Below are positions 1 through 7,624 of a DNA stretch of 52,752 nucleotides, piece after piece. Made by a program: the position numbers and the translations under genes. Position 1 is the stretch's first letter. Every line of letters begins with the position of its first letter. Under the pieces are notes generated by a model. That model made no database searches. It saw nothing but the letters and a program-made list of their open reading frames with translations, and was not told where the DNA came from. Source of the stretch: Actinorhabdospora filicis (GTDB taxonomy: Bacteria > Actinomycetota > Actinomycetes > Mycobacteriales > Micromonosporaceae); assembly GCF_030269765.1 (NCBI RefSeq), contig NZ_BSTX01000009.1, positions 1-52,752 of the forward strand, in the 5' to 3' direction.

Positions 1-84
1 CTGGGGGCTGGGGGCTGGGGGCTGGGGGCTGGGGGCTGGGGGCTGGGGCAGGGGCAGGGGCAGGGGCAGGGGCAGGGGCAGGGA
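1..84. repeat. G-rich 7-mer then 6-mer microsatellite
   Basis: Six copies of CTGGGGG (1-42) are followed by CTGGGG and then five copies of CAGGGG and a final CAGGGA (43-84). The unit changes from 7 to 6 bases in mid-array. Runs of four or five G separated by two bases give strong G-quadruplex potential on the plus strand. The array starts at the window edge, so its full length and the gene to its left are unknown. It lies just beyond the terminator of the minus-strand tRNA-Ser. Confidence 0.95.
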
Positions 85-101
85 CTGAGGCCCGAACAAA
101 C

Positions 102-126
102 AAAAACGCCGCCCGAAGGCGGCGTT
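102..126 (-). terminator. Intrinsic terminator of tRNA-Ser
   Basis: Read on the minus strand, a perfect 9-bp stem AACGCCGCC/GGCGGCGTT with a TTCG tetraloop (105-126) is followed by a short T run (TTTG). It lies 10 bases beyond the CCA end of tRNA-Ser and is a textbook rho-independent terminator. Confidence 0.85.
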
Positions 127-136
127 CCCGTATACC

Positions 137-226
137 TGGCGGTGGCGGTGGGATTTGAACCCACGGACGGGTCACCCCGTCACACGCTTTCGAGGCGTGC
201 TCCTTCGGCCACTCGGACACGCCACC
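137..226 (-). tRNA. tRNA-Ser (anticodon CGA)
   Basis: The minus strand folds into a class II tRNA. The acceptor GGTGGCG pairs with CGCCACC, the discriminator is G, and a CCA end is encoded (137-139). The anticodon loop CTCGAAA carries CGA, which reads UCG serine codons, and the long variable arm is typical of tRNA-Ser. The T-arm GGTTCAAATCC is intact. The 5' end is only 10 bases beyond the stop codon of the tetR gene on the same strand, so the tRNA promoter must lie inside tetR or the tRNA is co-transcribed with it. Confidence 0.95.
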
Positions 227-236
227 GTCGACCACC

Positions 237-986
237 TTACTCGACGCCCTCAGCCCTCGTCGCGCGGGTATCCGCCGGCACCGAATCGGCGGGCACCGAA
301 GCGGACACCAGATAGTCGCGAATCACCCCTTCCACCTGCCTCACCAGGGGCCGCACCACCTTCCACCGCGACAGCCCCACCAGCCTCCCCACCAGCGGCG
401 CCGTCCGCCGCGCCAGCCCTCGCGACCGCTCCTGCCCGGCCGTCCGGTCGTACACCCAGTACAGGCACACTCCCATCTGGTAGAGCCACAGCAGCTCCGG
501 CAGTGTCTCGCGCAGGTCGGGACTCACCCGAACGCCCGCCAGGACCTCCCGGTAAAGCGCGATCCCCCGCGACCGGGCTTCCGCCGATTCCGGCGAGAAC
601 GGCGACAGCGGGGACGCCGGGTCGGCCGCGTTGCGGAAGAACTGCCCCGCGAAGCGGTGGTAGGGCTCGGCCACGTCGAGCCAGGTGTCGAGGGTGATGG
701 CGAGGCGCTCGGACAGGTCGTCCACGCCGGTGAGGCGGGGCAGGACGATGGCTTCGTGGGCTTCGGCCATGCGGAGGTAGAAGCCCTGGATCAGGTGGTC
801 TTTGGAGGCGAAGTAGTAGTAGGCGTTCCCGACCGACACCCCGGCTTCGGCCGCGATCGCGCGCATCGTCGTCTTGTCGTAACCGCGCTCATCGAACAAC
901 CGCAGCGCGGTCTCGATGATCGCGCTGCGGGTGCGCTCGCCGCGGGCACGGGCACGGTCCGCGGCGGGCGGGTCGGGTTCGGTCAC
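237..986 (-). CDS. TetR/AcrR family transcriptional regulator
   Basis: This 249-residue protein has the usual TetR layout. The N-terminal helix-turn-helix domain covers residues about 17-65, with the recognition region AGVSVGNAYYYFASKDHL at 48-65. A helical ligand-binding domain follows, and the last residues are an Ala/Pro/Asp-rich tail. The start is 10 bases after the stop of a small membrane protein on the same strand, so the two probably form one operon. Two TTGAAC-N2-GTTCAA palindromes upstream of that membrane gene are the likely binding sites, giving autoregulation and possibly control of tadA as well. The ligand cannot be predicted. Confidence 0.9.
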   Translation of the reverse strand: MTEPDPPAADRARARGERTRSAIIETALRLFDERGYDKTTMRAIAAEAGVSVGNAYYYFASKDHLIQGFYLRMAEAHEAIVLPRLTGVDDLSERLAITLDTWLDVAEPYHRFAGQFFRNAADPASPLSPFSPESAEARSRGIALYREVLAGVRVSPDLRETLPELLWLYQMGVCLYWVYDRTAGQERSRGLARRTAPLVGRLVGLSRWKVVRPLVRQVEGVIRDYLVSASVPADSVPADTRATRAEGVE

Positions 987-996
987 GGATCCGAGC

Positions 997-1395
997 TTAG
1001 AAGGCCCGGCCGGCGGGGTAGGGCGGAAGGGGATGGACGACGCGGCGGCGCTCGGTGGCCCGGGTGCGCAGGCCGCTGAGGACGGCGAGGTTGACCATGT
1101 GCAGGATCCCGACCAGGAGGAGGATGCCGCCGAGGCGGGTGACGACCGACTCCATGACGTGGCGGGGGGTCATGGTGCCCGAGCCGATGACCATGACGAG
1201 GGCCACGAACCCGAAGTTGATGAGGTAGAAGCCGACCTGGAGGAGACGGTTGATGGCCACGGCGAGGCTCTCGTTCCCCTTGAAGGCCTCGCGGAGGAAC
1301 ATCAGGCCGTTGCGGGCCAGGATCTGGCTGACGGTGATCACCATCCCGGCCGAGACGACCAGGTAGACGATGTAGCCGACGATGACGGGTTCCAT
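997..1395 (-). CDS. Small integral membrane protein, TetR-linked
   Basis: The protein has 132 residues from the ATG at 1395, chosen because GGGGAG stands 8 bases upstream. Three hydrophobic segments are visible, near residues 3-26, 50-72 and 84-109, with an Arg-rich C-terminal tail, so it is a three-helix inner membrane protein. No enzyme motif or known family is recognised. It sits in the usual place of a TetR target: directly upstream of the regulator and immediately downstream of the palindromic operators. A transport or envelope role is a guess from this arrangement. Confidence 0.75.
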   Translation of the reverse strand: MEPVIVGYIVYLVVSAGMVITVSQILARNGLMFLREAFKGNESLAVAINRLLQVGFYLINFGFVALVMVIGSGTMTPRHVMESVVTRLGGILLLVGILHMVNLAVLSGLRTRATERRRVVHPLPPYPAGRAF

Positions 1396-1420
1396 TGGGC
1401 ACTCCCCACGTGAGACGTAG

Positions 1421-1434
1421 TTGAACACGTTCAA
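1421..1434. promoter_or_regulatory. Palindromic operator 1 (TTGAAC-AC-GTTCAA)
   Basis: Perfect 6-bp arms with a 2-bp spacer lie 26 bases upstream of the membrane-protein start at 1395. The sequence is the exact reverse complement of the palindrome at 1458-1471, 37 bp away centre to centre. Likely a TetR operator. Confidence 0.75.
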
Positions 1435-1457
1435 CCGACGCCGACTCTACGGCATTT

Positions 1458-1471
1458 TTGAACGTGTTCAA
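1458..1471. promoter_or_regulatory. Palindromic operator 2 (TTGAAC-GT-GTTCAA)
   Basis: This is the second copy of the operator, inverted relative to the first. It lies immediately upstream of the -35 position expected for the leaderless tadA promoter (-10 box at 1495-1500), so the local TetR protein could act on both divergent transcripts. Confidence 0.75.
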
Positions 1472-1494
1472 GCTCGGGTCCCGGTGACCGCCGT

Positions 1495-1500
1495 TACCCT
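1495..1500 (+). promoter_or_regulatory. -10 box TACCCT, leaderless tadA start
   Basis: TACCCT matches the actinobacterial -10 pattern TANNNT and is followed by exactly 6 bases and the GTG start codon. No Shine-Dalgarno sequence is present. This spacing is typical of leaderless transcripts. Confidence 0.6.
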
Positions 1501-1506
1501 CATCTG

Positions 1507-1968
1507 GTGAACCGCTACGACGCCCAGATGACGCGCGCCCTCGAACTGGCGCGCGCCGCCGATCCGCGGGACGTGCCGGTGGGGGCCGTCGTCTACGGGC
1601 CGGACGGCGTCGAGCTCGGCGCCGGGTCCAACGAGCGCGAGGCGACCGGCGACCCGACCGCGCACGCCGAGATCCTGGCGATCCGGCGGGCGGCGGCCCG
1701 GAAGGGCGACGGGTGGCGGCTGGAGGGCTGCACGCTGGTGGTGACGCTGGAGCCGTGCACGATGTGCGCGGGCGCGATCGTCCTGTCGCGGCTGGCGGTG
1801 GTGGTCTTCGGCGCGTGGGAGCCGAAGACGGGCGCGGTCGGCAGCCTGTGGGACGTGGTGCGCGACCGGCGGCTGAACCACCGCCCGGAGGTCCACGCGG
1901 GCGTCCGCGAACAGGAATGCGCGGCCGTCCTGCACGAGTTCTTCCAGCACGGTGATCATCGGGACTGA
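1507..1968 (+). CDS. tadA: tRNA-specific adenosine deaminase TadA
   Basis: TadA hydrolytically deaminates adenosine 34 to inosine in the anticodon of tRNA-Arg(ACG), letting one tRNA read CGU, CGC and CGA. The 153-residue protein is of normal family length. It shows the zinc-deaminase signature HAE (H53, E55) and PCTMC (C84, C87), where H53 and the two cysteines bind zinc and E55 is the proton shuttle. The GTG start follows a TANNNT box by 6 bases and has no ribosome binding site, so a leaderless mRNA is likely. The substrate tRNA-Arg(ACG) gene is at 41993-42068, and the TadA-associated protein gene is at 48037-48498 rather than adjacent. Confidence 0.95.
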   Translation: MNRYDAQMTRALELARAADPRDVPVGAVVYGPDGVELGAGSNEREATGDPTAHAEILAIRRAAARKGDGWRLEGCTLVVTLEPCTMCAGAIVLSRLAVVVFGAWEPKTGAVGSLWDVVRDRRLNHRPEVHAGVREQECAAVLHEFFQHGDHRD

Positions 1969-2023
1969 TCTGGACATACCGCCGGGCGAGGTCGACACTG
2001 GGTGCATCGGAAGGAGGCCCCCT

Positions 2024-3331
2024 GTGACGGCTCCCCCACTGGTCTCCGGCGCGCGCCCGTTCCTCGGGCACGCCGTCGAGATGTACAAGGACGCCTACCC
2101 GCTCCTCAAACGCGGCCACCGCGAGCACGGCCGTGTGTTCTCCCTGCGCCTGGCGGGCAAGCCCGCCGTCGTCTTACTCGGCGACGAGCACGACCGCTGG
2201 CTGTTCAAGGAGACCGACCGGCTGTTCTCCATCAGCGAGGGCATGCCCTTCTTCGCGCGGATGTTCGACCCCGACATGTACTTCCTCGCCGGACCCGAGG
2301 AGTACCAGCGGCAGCGCGAGATCCTGCTGCCGCGCTTCCAGGCCCGCTACCTGGAGCACTACACGCACGTGATGGCCGACGAGACCGAGCAGTGGCTGGC
2401 GGGGCTGAAGCACGAGGGCGAGTTCGACATCATCGAGGAGTTCGGCCCGCTGATCATGCGCATTGCGGCGAAGTCGTTCCTGGGTGAGGACTTCGGGGAG
2501 AAGCTGGACACCGACTTCTTCACCGAGTTCCGGAACTTCTCGGCCGGGCTGGACGTGATCTTCCCGTCCTGGCTGCCGCTGCCGCACTTCATCCGCAGCC
2601 GCCGGGCGCGGGCGCGGCTGCACGCCTCGCTGGGCCGCCTCATCGACGAGCGGCGCGAGCACCCGACCGATCCGCCGGACTTCCTCCAGTGGCTGCTCAC
2701 CGCGTCCTACATGGACGGTGAGCCGCTCCCGGACCGCCTGGTGGTCAACATCGTGCTGGCGCTGGCCTGGGTGGGCCAGGAGACGACGACGGGTCACGCG
2801 AGCTGGGGCCTGATCCACCTGCTGCAGAACCCCGACGAGCTGAAGAAGGTGGTGTCCGAAGTGGACGCCATCGCCGACGGCCCGCTCACCCTCTCCGGGG
2901 TCCGCGCGGCGCGCTACCTGGACGCCGCCCTGCACGAGACCGAGCGGCTGCGCCCGGTGGCGGGCCTGATCGCCCGGGGCGCGCTGGAGGACATCGAGGT
3001 CGGCGAGTACACGATCGCCAAGGGCGACCGGGTGTTCCTGTCGCCGTCGATCACGCACCGGCTCCCGGAGCTGTTCGAGAATCCCGAGGAGTTCCGGCCG
3101 CAGCGCTTCATCGACGATCCGAAGGCGGCGGGGCTGCTGATCGGTTTCGGCGGCGGCGTGCATCGCTGCCTGGGCGCGCGTTTCGCCTACCTGGAGATGC
3201 AGATCATCCTGACGCTGCTGCTGCGCGGGTTCCGGCTGGAGCTGCTGGACGCCGAGCCGCGCCCGGTCCCCGGCCCGGGCACGAAGTGGCCGCAGGGTCC
3301 GGTGCGGGTCCGCTACGAACGCCGGACGTAG
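2024..3331 (+). CDS. Cytochrome P450 (CYP51-like)
   Basis: This is a haem-thiolate monooxygenase of 435 residues. The GTG at 2024 was chosen because GGAAGGAGG stands just upstream. The I-helix oxygen-activation motif GQETTT is at 251-256, the ExxR pair is E305/R308, and the haem loop FGGGVHRCLG has its cysteine ligand at C382. The N-terminal part (LAGKPAVVLLGDEHDRWLF, then SISEG) resembles sterol 14-demethylase-like P450s, but the substrate is unknown. No ferredoxin is adjacent; possible partners are the ferredoxin at 21201 and the reductase at 32248. It starts 55 bases after tadA and is probably an independent unit. Confidence 0.9.
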   Translation: MTAPPLVSGARPFLGHAVEMYKDAYPLLKRGHREHGRVFSLRLAGKPAVVLLGDEHDRWLFKETDRLFSISEGMPFFARMFDPDMYFLAGPEEYQRQREILLPRFQARYLEHYTHVMADETEQWLAGLKHEGEFDIIEEFGPLIMRIAAKSFLGEDFGEKLDTDFFTEFRNFSAGLDVIFPSWLPLPHFIRSRRARARLHASLGRLIDERREHPTDPPDFLQWLLTASYMDGEPLPDRLVVNIVLALAWVGQETTTGHASWGLIHLLQNPDELKKVVSEVDAIADGPLTLSGVRAARYLDAALHETERLRPVAGLIARGALEDIEVGEYTIAKGDRVFLSPSITHRLPELFENPEEFRPQRFIDDPKAAGLLIGFGGGVHRCLGARFAYLEMQIILTLLLRGFRLELLDAEPRPVPGPGTKWPQGPVRVRYERRT

Positions 3332-3356
3332 CGCGCAAACGCTTGCCGCGTGGGAC

Positions 3357-3362
3357 TAATCT
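3357..3362 (+). promoter_or_regulatory. -10 box TAATCT, leaderless pseudokinase start
   Basis: TAATCT matches TANNNT and stands exactly 6 bases before the ATG at 3369, with no Shine-Dalgarno sequence. It probably drives both pseudokinase genes as one transcript. Confidence 0.55.
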
Positions 3363-3368
3363 CCCTGC

Positions 3369-5051
3369 ATGACCGCCCCGGCCCCCTTCTACCGCGACGA
3401 CACCGCGTCCGTCTTCGCCGTCACCGCACCGGGAGGGGGTCCGGCGATCATGGTCGCCGGGCATCTGCCCGTGGCGGCCTCCCGTTTCGATCCCTGGGCG
3501 CGGGCGCTGCTCGCGGTGGCCGCCGGACCGGGCCTGGCCCGGATCCACCAGGCGGCGAGGGAACCCGACGGCCGGCCGGTGCTGGTCGTGGACGCCGGGG
3601 GCGTCACGCTCGCCGAGCGGCTGACCACGTCCGGCCCGCTGCCGGTGGCCGAGGCGCACACGGCGGCGTTGTCGCTGGCCGAGACGCTGTCGCGGGTGCA
3701 CGCGGCGGGTCTGTGGCACGGCGCGATCTGTCCGTCCACTGTGGTTCTCCAGGACGGCGTGCTGCTGGCCGGTTTCGACGCCTGCGCGCCCGGTCTGGCC
3801 AAACCTGTCACGGGACGCTTCGCCGCGCCCGAGGGCGCTCCGGGCCCGGCCGCCGACGTCTACGCCCTCGCCGCCACGGTCTACCTGGCGCTCGGCGGGC
3901 GGCCGGGCGAGTCGACCGCCGACCTGTACGACGTCCCGCCGCCGCTGACGGCGATCCTGCGCGCGGCCCTGGCGGCCGATCCGGCGCAGCGCCCGACGGC
4001 CGCGCAGCTGCGTCAGGCACTGACCACGGTCGGCGCCACCGAGAACATCCTGCCCACCGCGCCGCTTCCGGCCGCGCTGGTGGGTTCCGACGTCCGGCCG
4101 GTGAACCAGGCCGTCGTCAACATCAACATCGCGATCGCCGGGGCCGCCGCGGCCGGTGCGGCCACCGCCGCCGGTGTCATCGCGGGCAAGGCGCTGCCCG
4201 GGATGCTGGGGGCCGGGGCGAAGACGGGCGCGGGCCTGGCGCTCAAGATCGGCGCGGGCGCGCTGGCCGCCGCCGTGGTCGCCACCGGCGTCGCGGTCGC
4301 CATCAACGTGCTGTCGGAGGAGGAGGCCCCGGCGCCCAGGGAGCCGCTGGTCACCGCGATCCAGCAGTTCGACTTCGCCAACGCCACCTTCACCGACGCC
4401 GATCGCGGCACCACCGCGGCACTCCAGGGCGGCAAGTCCGAGCCCTTCGACTACGACAAGAGCACCGGCGGCTACCGGCTCGGCGATCCGCCGATCGTGT
4501 ACGCCGACGCCGACGGCGACAACGACCAGGACGCGATGGTCATGCTGGTCCAGGAGGGCGGCAACGGCTTCTTCGAATCGGTCTACATCTGGCTGTGGCA
4601 GGACGGGAAGGCCGTGCAGATCCCGCACGCCATCGCCGACGGCGGACGCTGCGGCAGCCGCGTCGGCGCGTTCACCGGCGAGGCCGACCGGTTCCGGCTC
4701 ACCCGCGACATCGTGGTCGCCACCCCGACCTGCGCGCAGCCGCAGTACCAGTCGGAGACGGTGGCGATCGGTGTCCGGCAAGGTTTCCCGGTCACCCTCG
4801 AACCCGGTTTCGGCGCCGCCGCCTCCTGCATCGTCGGCGAGTACGAGGAGGCCAAGGAGATCACCGGCTACAAGCCGCTGCTCGCGCCGGACGACTTGGC
4901 GCCCGCGGTCGGCGAGCCGGAGGAGTTCACCCGGCTGGAGGCGATCCTGCTGACCTACTCCGGCGCGGACAACACGTGGGCGCGGGTGCGAATGACCCGG
5001 ACGGACGGTTCGGTCGTGTGCGGTTGGCTGCGTGGCGACCGGCTGAAATAG
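3369..5051 (+). CDS. Membrane pseudokinase with 4-Cys ectodomain (copy A)
   Basis: The 560-residue protein has three parts. Residues 1-220 look like a degenerate Ser/Thr kinase. The C-lobe is recognisable (AAPEGAPGPAADVYALAATVY and ADPAQRPTAAQL), but HRD is replaced by HGA, the DFG region reads GFD, and no glycine loop or catalytic lysine is seen, so it is probably inactive. Hydrophobic stretches follow at about 249-273 and 293-315. The outer domain carries a calcium-loop-like YADADGDNDQDA near 378, an IWLWQDGKAVQI strand, four cysteines and a terminal CGW motif. A paralogue begins 7 bases downstream and a third ectodomain copy is at 21442-22590. I infer a signal-sensing role; no function is known. 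Confidence 0.8.
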   Translation: MTAPAPFYRDDTASVFAVTAPGGGPAIMVAGHLPVAASRFDPWARALLAVAAGPGLARIHQAAREPDGRPVLVVDAGGVTLAERLTTSGPLPVAEAHTAALSLAETLSRVHAAGLWHGAICPSTVVLQDGVLLAGFDACAPGLAKPVTGRFAAPEGAPGPAADVYALAATVYLALGGRPGESTADLYDVPPPLTAILRAALAADPAQRPTAAQLRQALTTVGATENILPTAPLPAALVGSDVRPVNQAVVNINIAIAGAAAAGAATAAGVIAGKALPGMLGAGAKTGAGLALKIGAGALAAAVVATGVAVAINVLSEEEAPAPREPLVTAIQQFDFANATFTDADRGTTAALQGGKSEPFDYDKSTGGYRLGDPPIVYADADGDNDQDAMVMLVQEGGNGFFESVYIWLWQDGKAVQIPHAIADGGRCGSRVGAFTGEADRFRLTRDIVVATPTCAQPQYQSETVAIGVRQGFPVTLEPGFGAAASCIVGEYEEAKEITGYKPLLAPDDLAPAVGEPEEFTRLEAILLTYSGADNTWARVRMTRTDGSVVCGWLRGDRLK

Positions 5052-5058
5052 GACCACA

Positions 5059-6765
5059 ATGGACGACGTGACCCCCGTCTTCACCGACGCCGCCGCCGAG
5101 GTCTTCATCGACCCGCTCGGCCTGCGCGTCGTCTCGCTCCAGCCCGCCCCGGGCGACTACGACCCCTGGGCGGCGAGGCTTTCGGCCGCCGCCGATCCGG
5201 GCCTGGCGGGCGTCCGGCACGCCGGGCGCGACGAGCACGGCCGGGCGGTGCTGGTGGTCGAGGCGGCCCCGGTGACGCTGGCGGAGCGGCTGGTGGAGCA
5301 CGGCGCGATCGGCGCGGCCGAGGCCGTCCGGGTGGGACGCTCGATCGCCGGTGGGCTGGCCGCGCTGCACGCGTCCGGTCTGGCGCACGGCGCGGTGTGC
5401 CCGTCGACGATCGCGCTGGGCCGCCGGGCGTTCCTGGCCGGTTTCGACACCTTCGCGCCCGGGCTGGCGCGGCCCGGCGCGCGCAACCCGTTCGCGCCGC
5501 CCGGGGACGCCGGTCCGGCCGCCGACGTGTGCGCGCTGGCGATGACGCTGTACCGCGCGATGGGCGGGCAGGGCGCGGTGACGGCGATGTACGACGTGCC
5601 GGACGCCCTGACGGCGCTGCTCAAGGCGTGCACGGCGGCCGATCCGTCGCTGCGGCCGGGCGCGGCGGCGCTGCGGGACCTCCTGGCGGGCCTGACCGTC
5701 CCCGAGGGCACGGTCCCGCCCGTCCCGCTGTCTCCGGAGGCGGTTGGCGCCGACGTGCGGCCGCTCACCGACAAGGTCGTCTCCATCAACATCGCCGTGG
5801 CCGGTGCGGCCGCCGCCGGTGCCGCCGTCGCGGCGGGCGTGGTCGTCGGCCACGCACTGCCCGGGCTGGCGGGCGTGGGCGCGAGCGCGCAGGCGGGCGC
5901 GGCGGCGGCGAAGTCCGGCGTGGGCCTGCTGCTCACCAAGATCGGCGTGGGCGTGGTGGCCGTGGCGGTCGTGGCGACCGGCGTCGCCATCGGCGTCAAC
6001 GCCTTCGGCGGCGGCGGTTCCGGGGACGACGCCCCGGCGATCGTGGCCGGGCCCTCGGCGTCGTCCAAGCCGAACGGGCCCCCGACGGCCGAGATCAAGA
6101 ACTACGACTGGGCCAACGCGACCTTCCAGGGCTTCGAGGAGGACCAGGACTCGCGAGTGACGCTGTCCGGCGGCAAGGCCGACGTGTACTCCGAGACCGA
6201 GTTCATCGAGATGCCCGACGTGCCCCTGTACGCCGACCTGGACGAGGACGGCGACCTGGACGCGGTGACCATGCTCGTCCGGCACGGCGGCAACGCCGAG
6301 CCCACCACCGTGTTCATCTGGCTGTGGACGGATGGGAAGGCCGTGCAGATCCCCGGCTGGGTGGTGGGGCGCGTCCACTGCGGCGACGAGTTCGAAGCAC
6401 CGGTGGTCGACGGGAACACCGTCAGAATGAAGATCTGGCGGCGCATCGCCTCGCCCATGTGCGCCCCGGACCCCAAGGACTTCGAGATCACCGAGGTCAC
6501 CATCGCCGTCCGGGGCGGCTTCCCCGTCGCCTTGAACCCGTACGGCGCGGTGTCGCGCTGCCCGGCGGCGCTCTCCACGCAGCAGGTGACCGCCGTCCCG
6601 CTGGTCTGGCGAGACCCGGCCGCGCCGGCGGTGGGCACGGCGGGTGAGTTCACGTCCATCACCGCCGAACCCTCCACCGGCACCGAGCCGTGGACGGTCG
6701 CGCGCCTGGTGCGCAGCGACGGGACGGTCTCCTGCGGGTGGGCCCCGGCGTCCACGGTGTCCTAG
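5059..6765 (+). CDS. Membrane pseudokinase with 4-Cys ectodomain (copy B)
   Basis: This 568-residue tandem paralogue of the preceding gene starts 7 bases after it, so the two are co-transcribed. The order is the same: a degenerate kinase fold in which HRD is replaced by HGA (LAHGAVCPSTIALG) and GFD stands in for DFG, a hydrophobic Ala/Gly region, a clear membrane helix near 295-316, and then an outer domain. The ectodomain keeps YADLDEDGDLDA near 391, IWLWTDGKAVQI, four cysteines and a final CGW. The kinase-like parts of A and B match in architecture but differ throughout, so the duplication is old. The two proteins could form a heterodimer, which is inference. Confidence 0.8.
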   Translation: MDDVTPVFTDAAAEVFIDPLGLRVVSLQPAPGDYDPWAARLSAAADPGLAGVRHAGRDEHGRAVLVVEAAPVTLAERLVEHGAIGAAEAVRVGRSIAGGLAALHASGLAHGAVCPSTIALGRRAFLAGFDTFAPGLARPGARNPFAPPGDAGPAADVCALAMTLYRAMGGQGAVTAMYDVPDALTALLKACTAADPSLRPGAAALRDLLAGLTVPEGTVPPVPLSPEAVGADVRPLTDKVVSINIAVAGAAAAGAAVAAGVVVGHALPGLAGVGASAQAGAAAAKSGVGLLLTKIGVGVVAVAVVATGVAIGVNAFGGGGSGDDAPAIVAGPSASSKPNGPPTAEIKNYDWANATFQGFEEDQDSRVTLSGGKADVYSETEFIEMPDVPLYADLDEDGDLDAVTMLVRHGGNAEPTTVFIWLWTDGKAVQIPGWVVGRVHCGDEFEAPVVDGNTVRMKIWRRIASPMCAPDPKDFEITEVTIAVRGGFPVALNPYGAVSRCPAALSTQQVTAVPLVWRDPAAPAVGTAGEFTSITAEPSTGTEPWTVARLVRSDGTVSCGWAPASTVS

Positions 6766-6809
6766 GTTGTGAGCCACGAGACAGGCCGCCACATGGCAGG
6801 ATGCGGATC

Positions 6810-7517
6810 ATGAGTCATCACATCGGCGCCGAGCCCGGCCAGATCGCAGAGACCGTCCTCATGCCCGGCGACCCGCTGCGGGCCAAGTGGATCGCCGAAA
6901 CGTTCCTGGAAGGGGCCGAGTGCTACTCGACCGTCCGGAACATGTTCGGTTTCACCGGTCAGTACAAGGGCCACCGGATCTCCATCCAGGGCTCGGGCAT
7001 GGGCATGCCCTCGGCGTCGATCTACACCCACGAACTGCTCGCCGAGTACGGCGTGAAGACCATCGTGCGGGTCGGCTCGGCCGGGTCGATCCAGGACGAC
7101 GTGAACGTCCGCGACGTCGTGATCGGCATCGGCGCGGCGACCGACTCCTCGATGAACACCAACCGCTTCGCCGGGCAGCTGTCCTACGCGCCGGTCGCCG
7201 ACTACGGCCTGCTCAGCGCGGCCGCCGAGATCGCCGCCGGGCGTGAGGGCACCACCCACGTCGGGCAGATCCTGTCCAGCGACGTGTTCTACGGCGACTC
7301 GCTCGACACGTACAAGAAGGCCGCCGAGTACGGCGTCCTGGCCGTGGAGATGGAGGCCGCCGCGCTGTACACCCTGGCGGCGAAGTTCAAGGCGCGCGCG
7401 CTGACCATCTGCACCATCTCCGACCACATCTTCAAGAACGAGGCCCTCCCGGCCGACCAGCGGGAACGGACCTTCGGGGACATGGTGGAGATCGCGCTGG
7501 AGGCGGTCACCCGCTAG
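6810..7517 (+). CDS. deoD: Purine nucleoside phosphorylase, DeoD type
   Basis: DeoD catalyses phosphorolysis of purine (deoxy)ribonucleosides to base and pentose-1-phosphate in purine salvage. The 235-residue protein has the family's usual length and follows E. coli DeoD closely: VLMPGDPLRAKWIAETF, GFTGQYKGHRIS, GSGMGMPSASIYTHEL, the ribose-binding VEMEAAALY, and the SDHI segment carrying the catalytic aspartate. The ATG at 6810 gives the family-like MSHHIGAEPGQ start; an ATG at 6801 would add three residues. A strong terminator follows at 7528-7558, so the gene ends its transcript. Confidence 0.95.
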   Translation: MSHHIGAEPGQIAETVLMPGDPLRAKWIAETFLEGAECYSTVRNMFGFTGQYKGHRISIQGSGMGMPSASIYTHELLAEYGVKTIVRVGSAGSIQDDVNVRDVVIGIGAATDSSMNTNRFAGQLSYAPVADYGLLSAAAEIAAGREGTTHVGQILSSDVFYGDSLDTYKKAAEYGVLAVEMEAAALYTLAAKFKARALTICTISDHIFKNEALPADQRERTFGDMVEIALEAVTR

Positions 7518-7527
7518 ACGACGGACG

Positions 7528-7558
7528 GCCCGTGCGATGCGCGCGGGCTTTCCTTTTG
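7528..7558 (+). terminator. Intrinsic terminator after deoD
   Basis: A 9-bp stem (GCCCGTGCG/CGCGCGGGC, one G-T pair) with an ATG loop is followed by TTTCCTTTT, 10 bases after the deoD stop codon. Confidence 0.85.
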
Positions 7559-7624
7559 CTCAGCGCGTCCCGCTTTCGGCAACAGAACTTGCCGTTCGGG
7601 CGTCCGCTTCCGGATCGTCGCGGC

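Noticed and set aside
1..84. CRISPR array
   Set aside because: Units of 6 or 7 bases without spacers; it is a microsatellite.
2174..3163. Long open frame antisense to the CYP51-like P450
   Set aside because: Shadow of the GC-rich codon third positions; no family features and Arg/Gly/Val-rich composition.
3369..5051. Active Ser/Thr kinase (PknB-type)
   Set aside because: HRD, DFG and the catalytic lysine are absent or changed, so I call it a pseudokinase.
4927..6792. 621-residue open frame on the minus strand across the pseudokinase gene
   Set aside because: Repetitive Arg/Gly/His composition, opposite a well-supported protein gene with domains.
7532..7624. Earlier start for the MFS gene
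   Set aside because: The extra residues overlap the deoD terminator and lack membrane-protein pattern.
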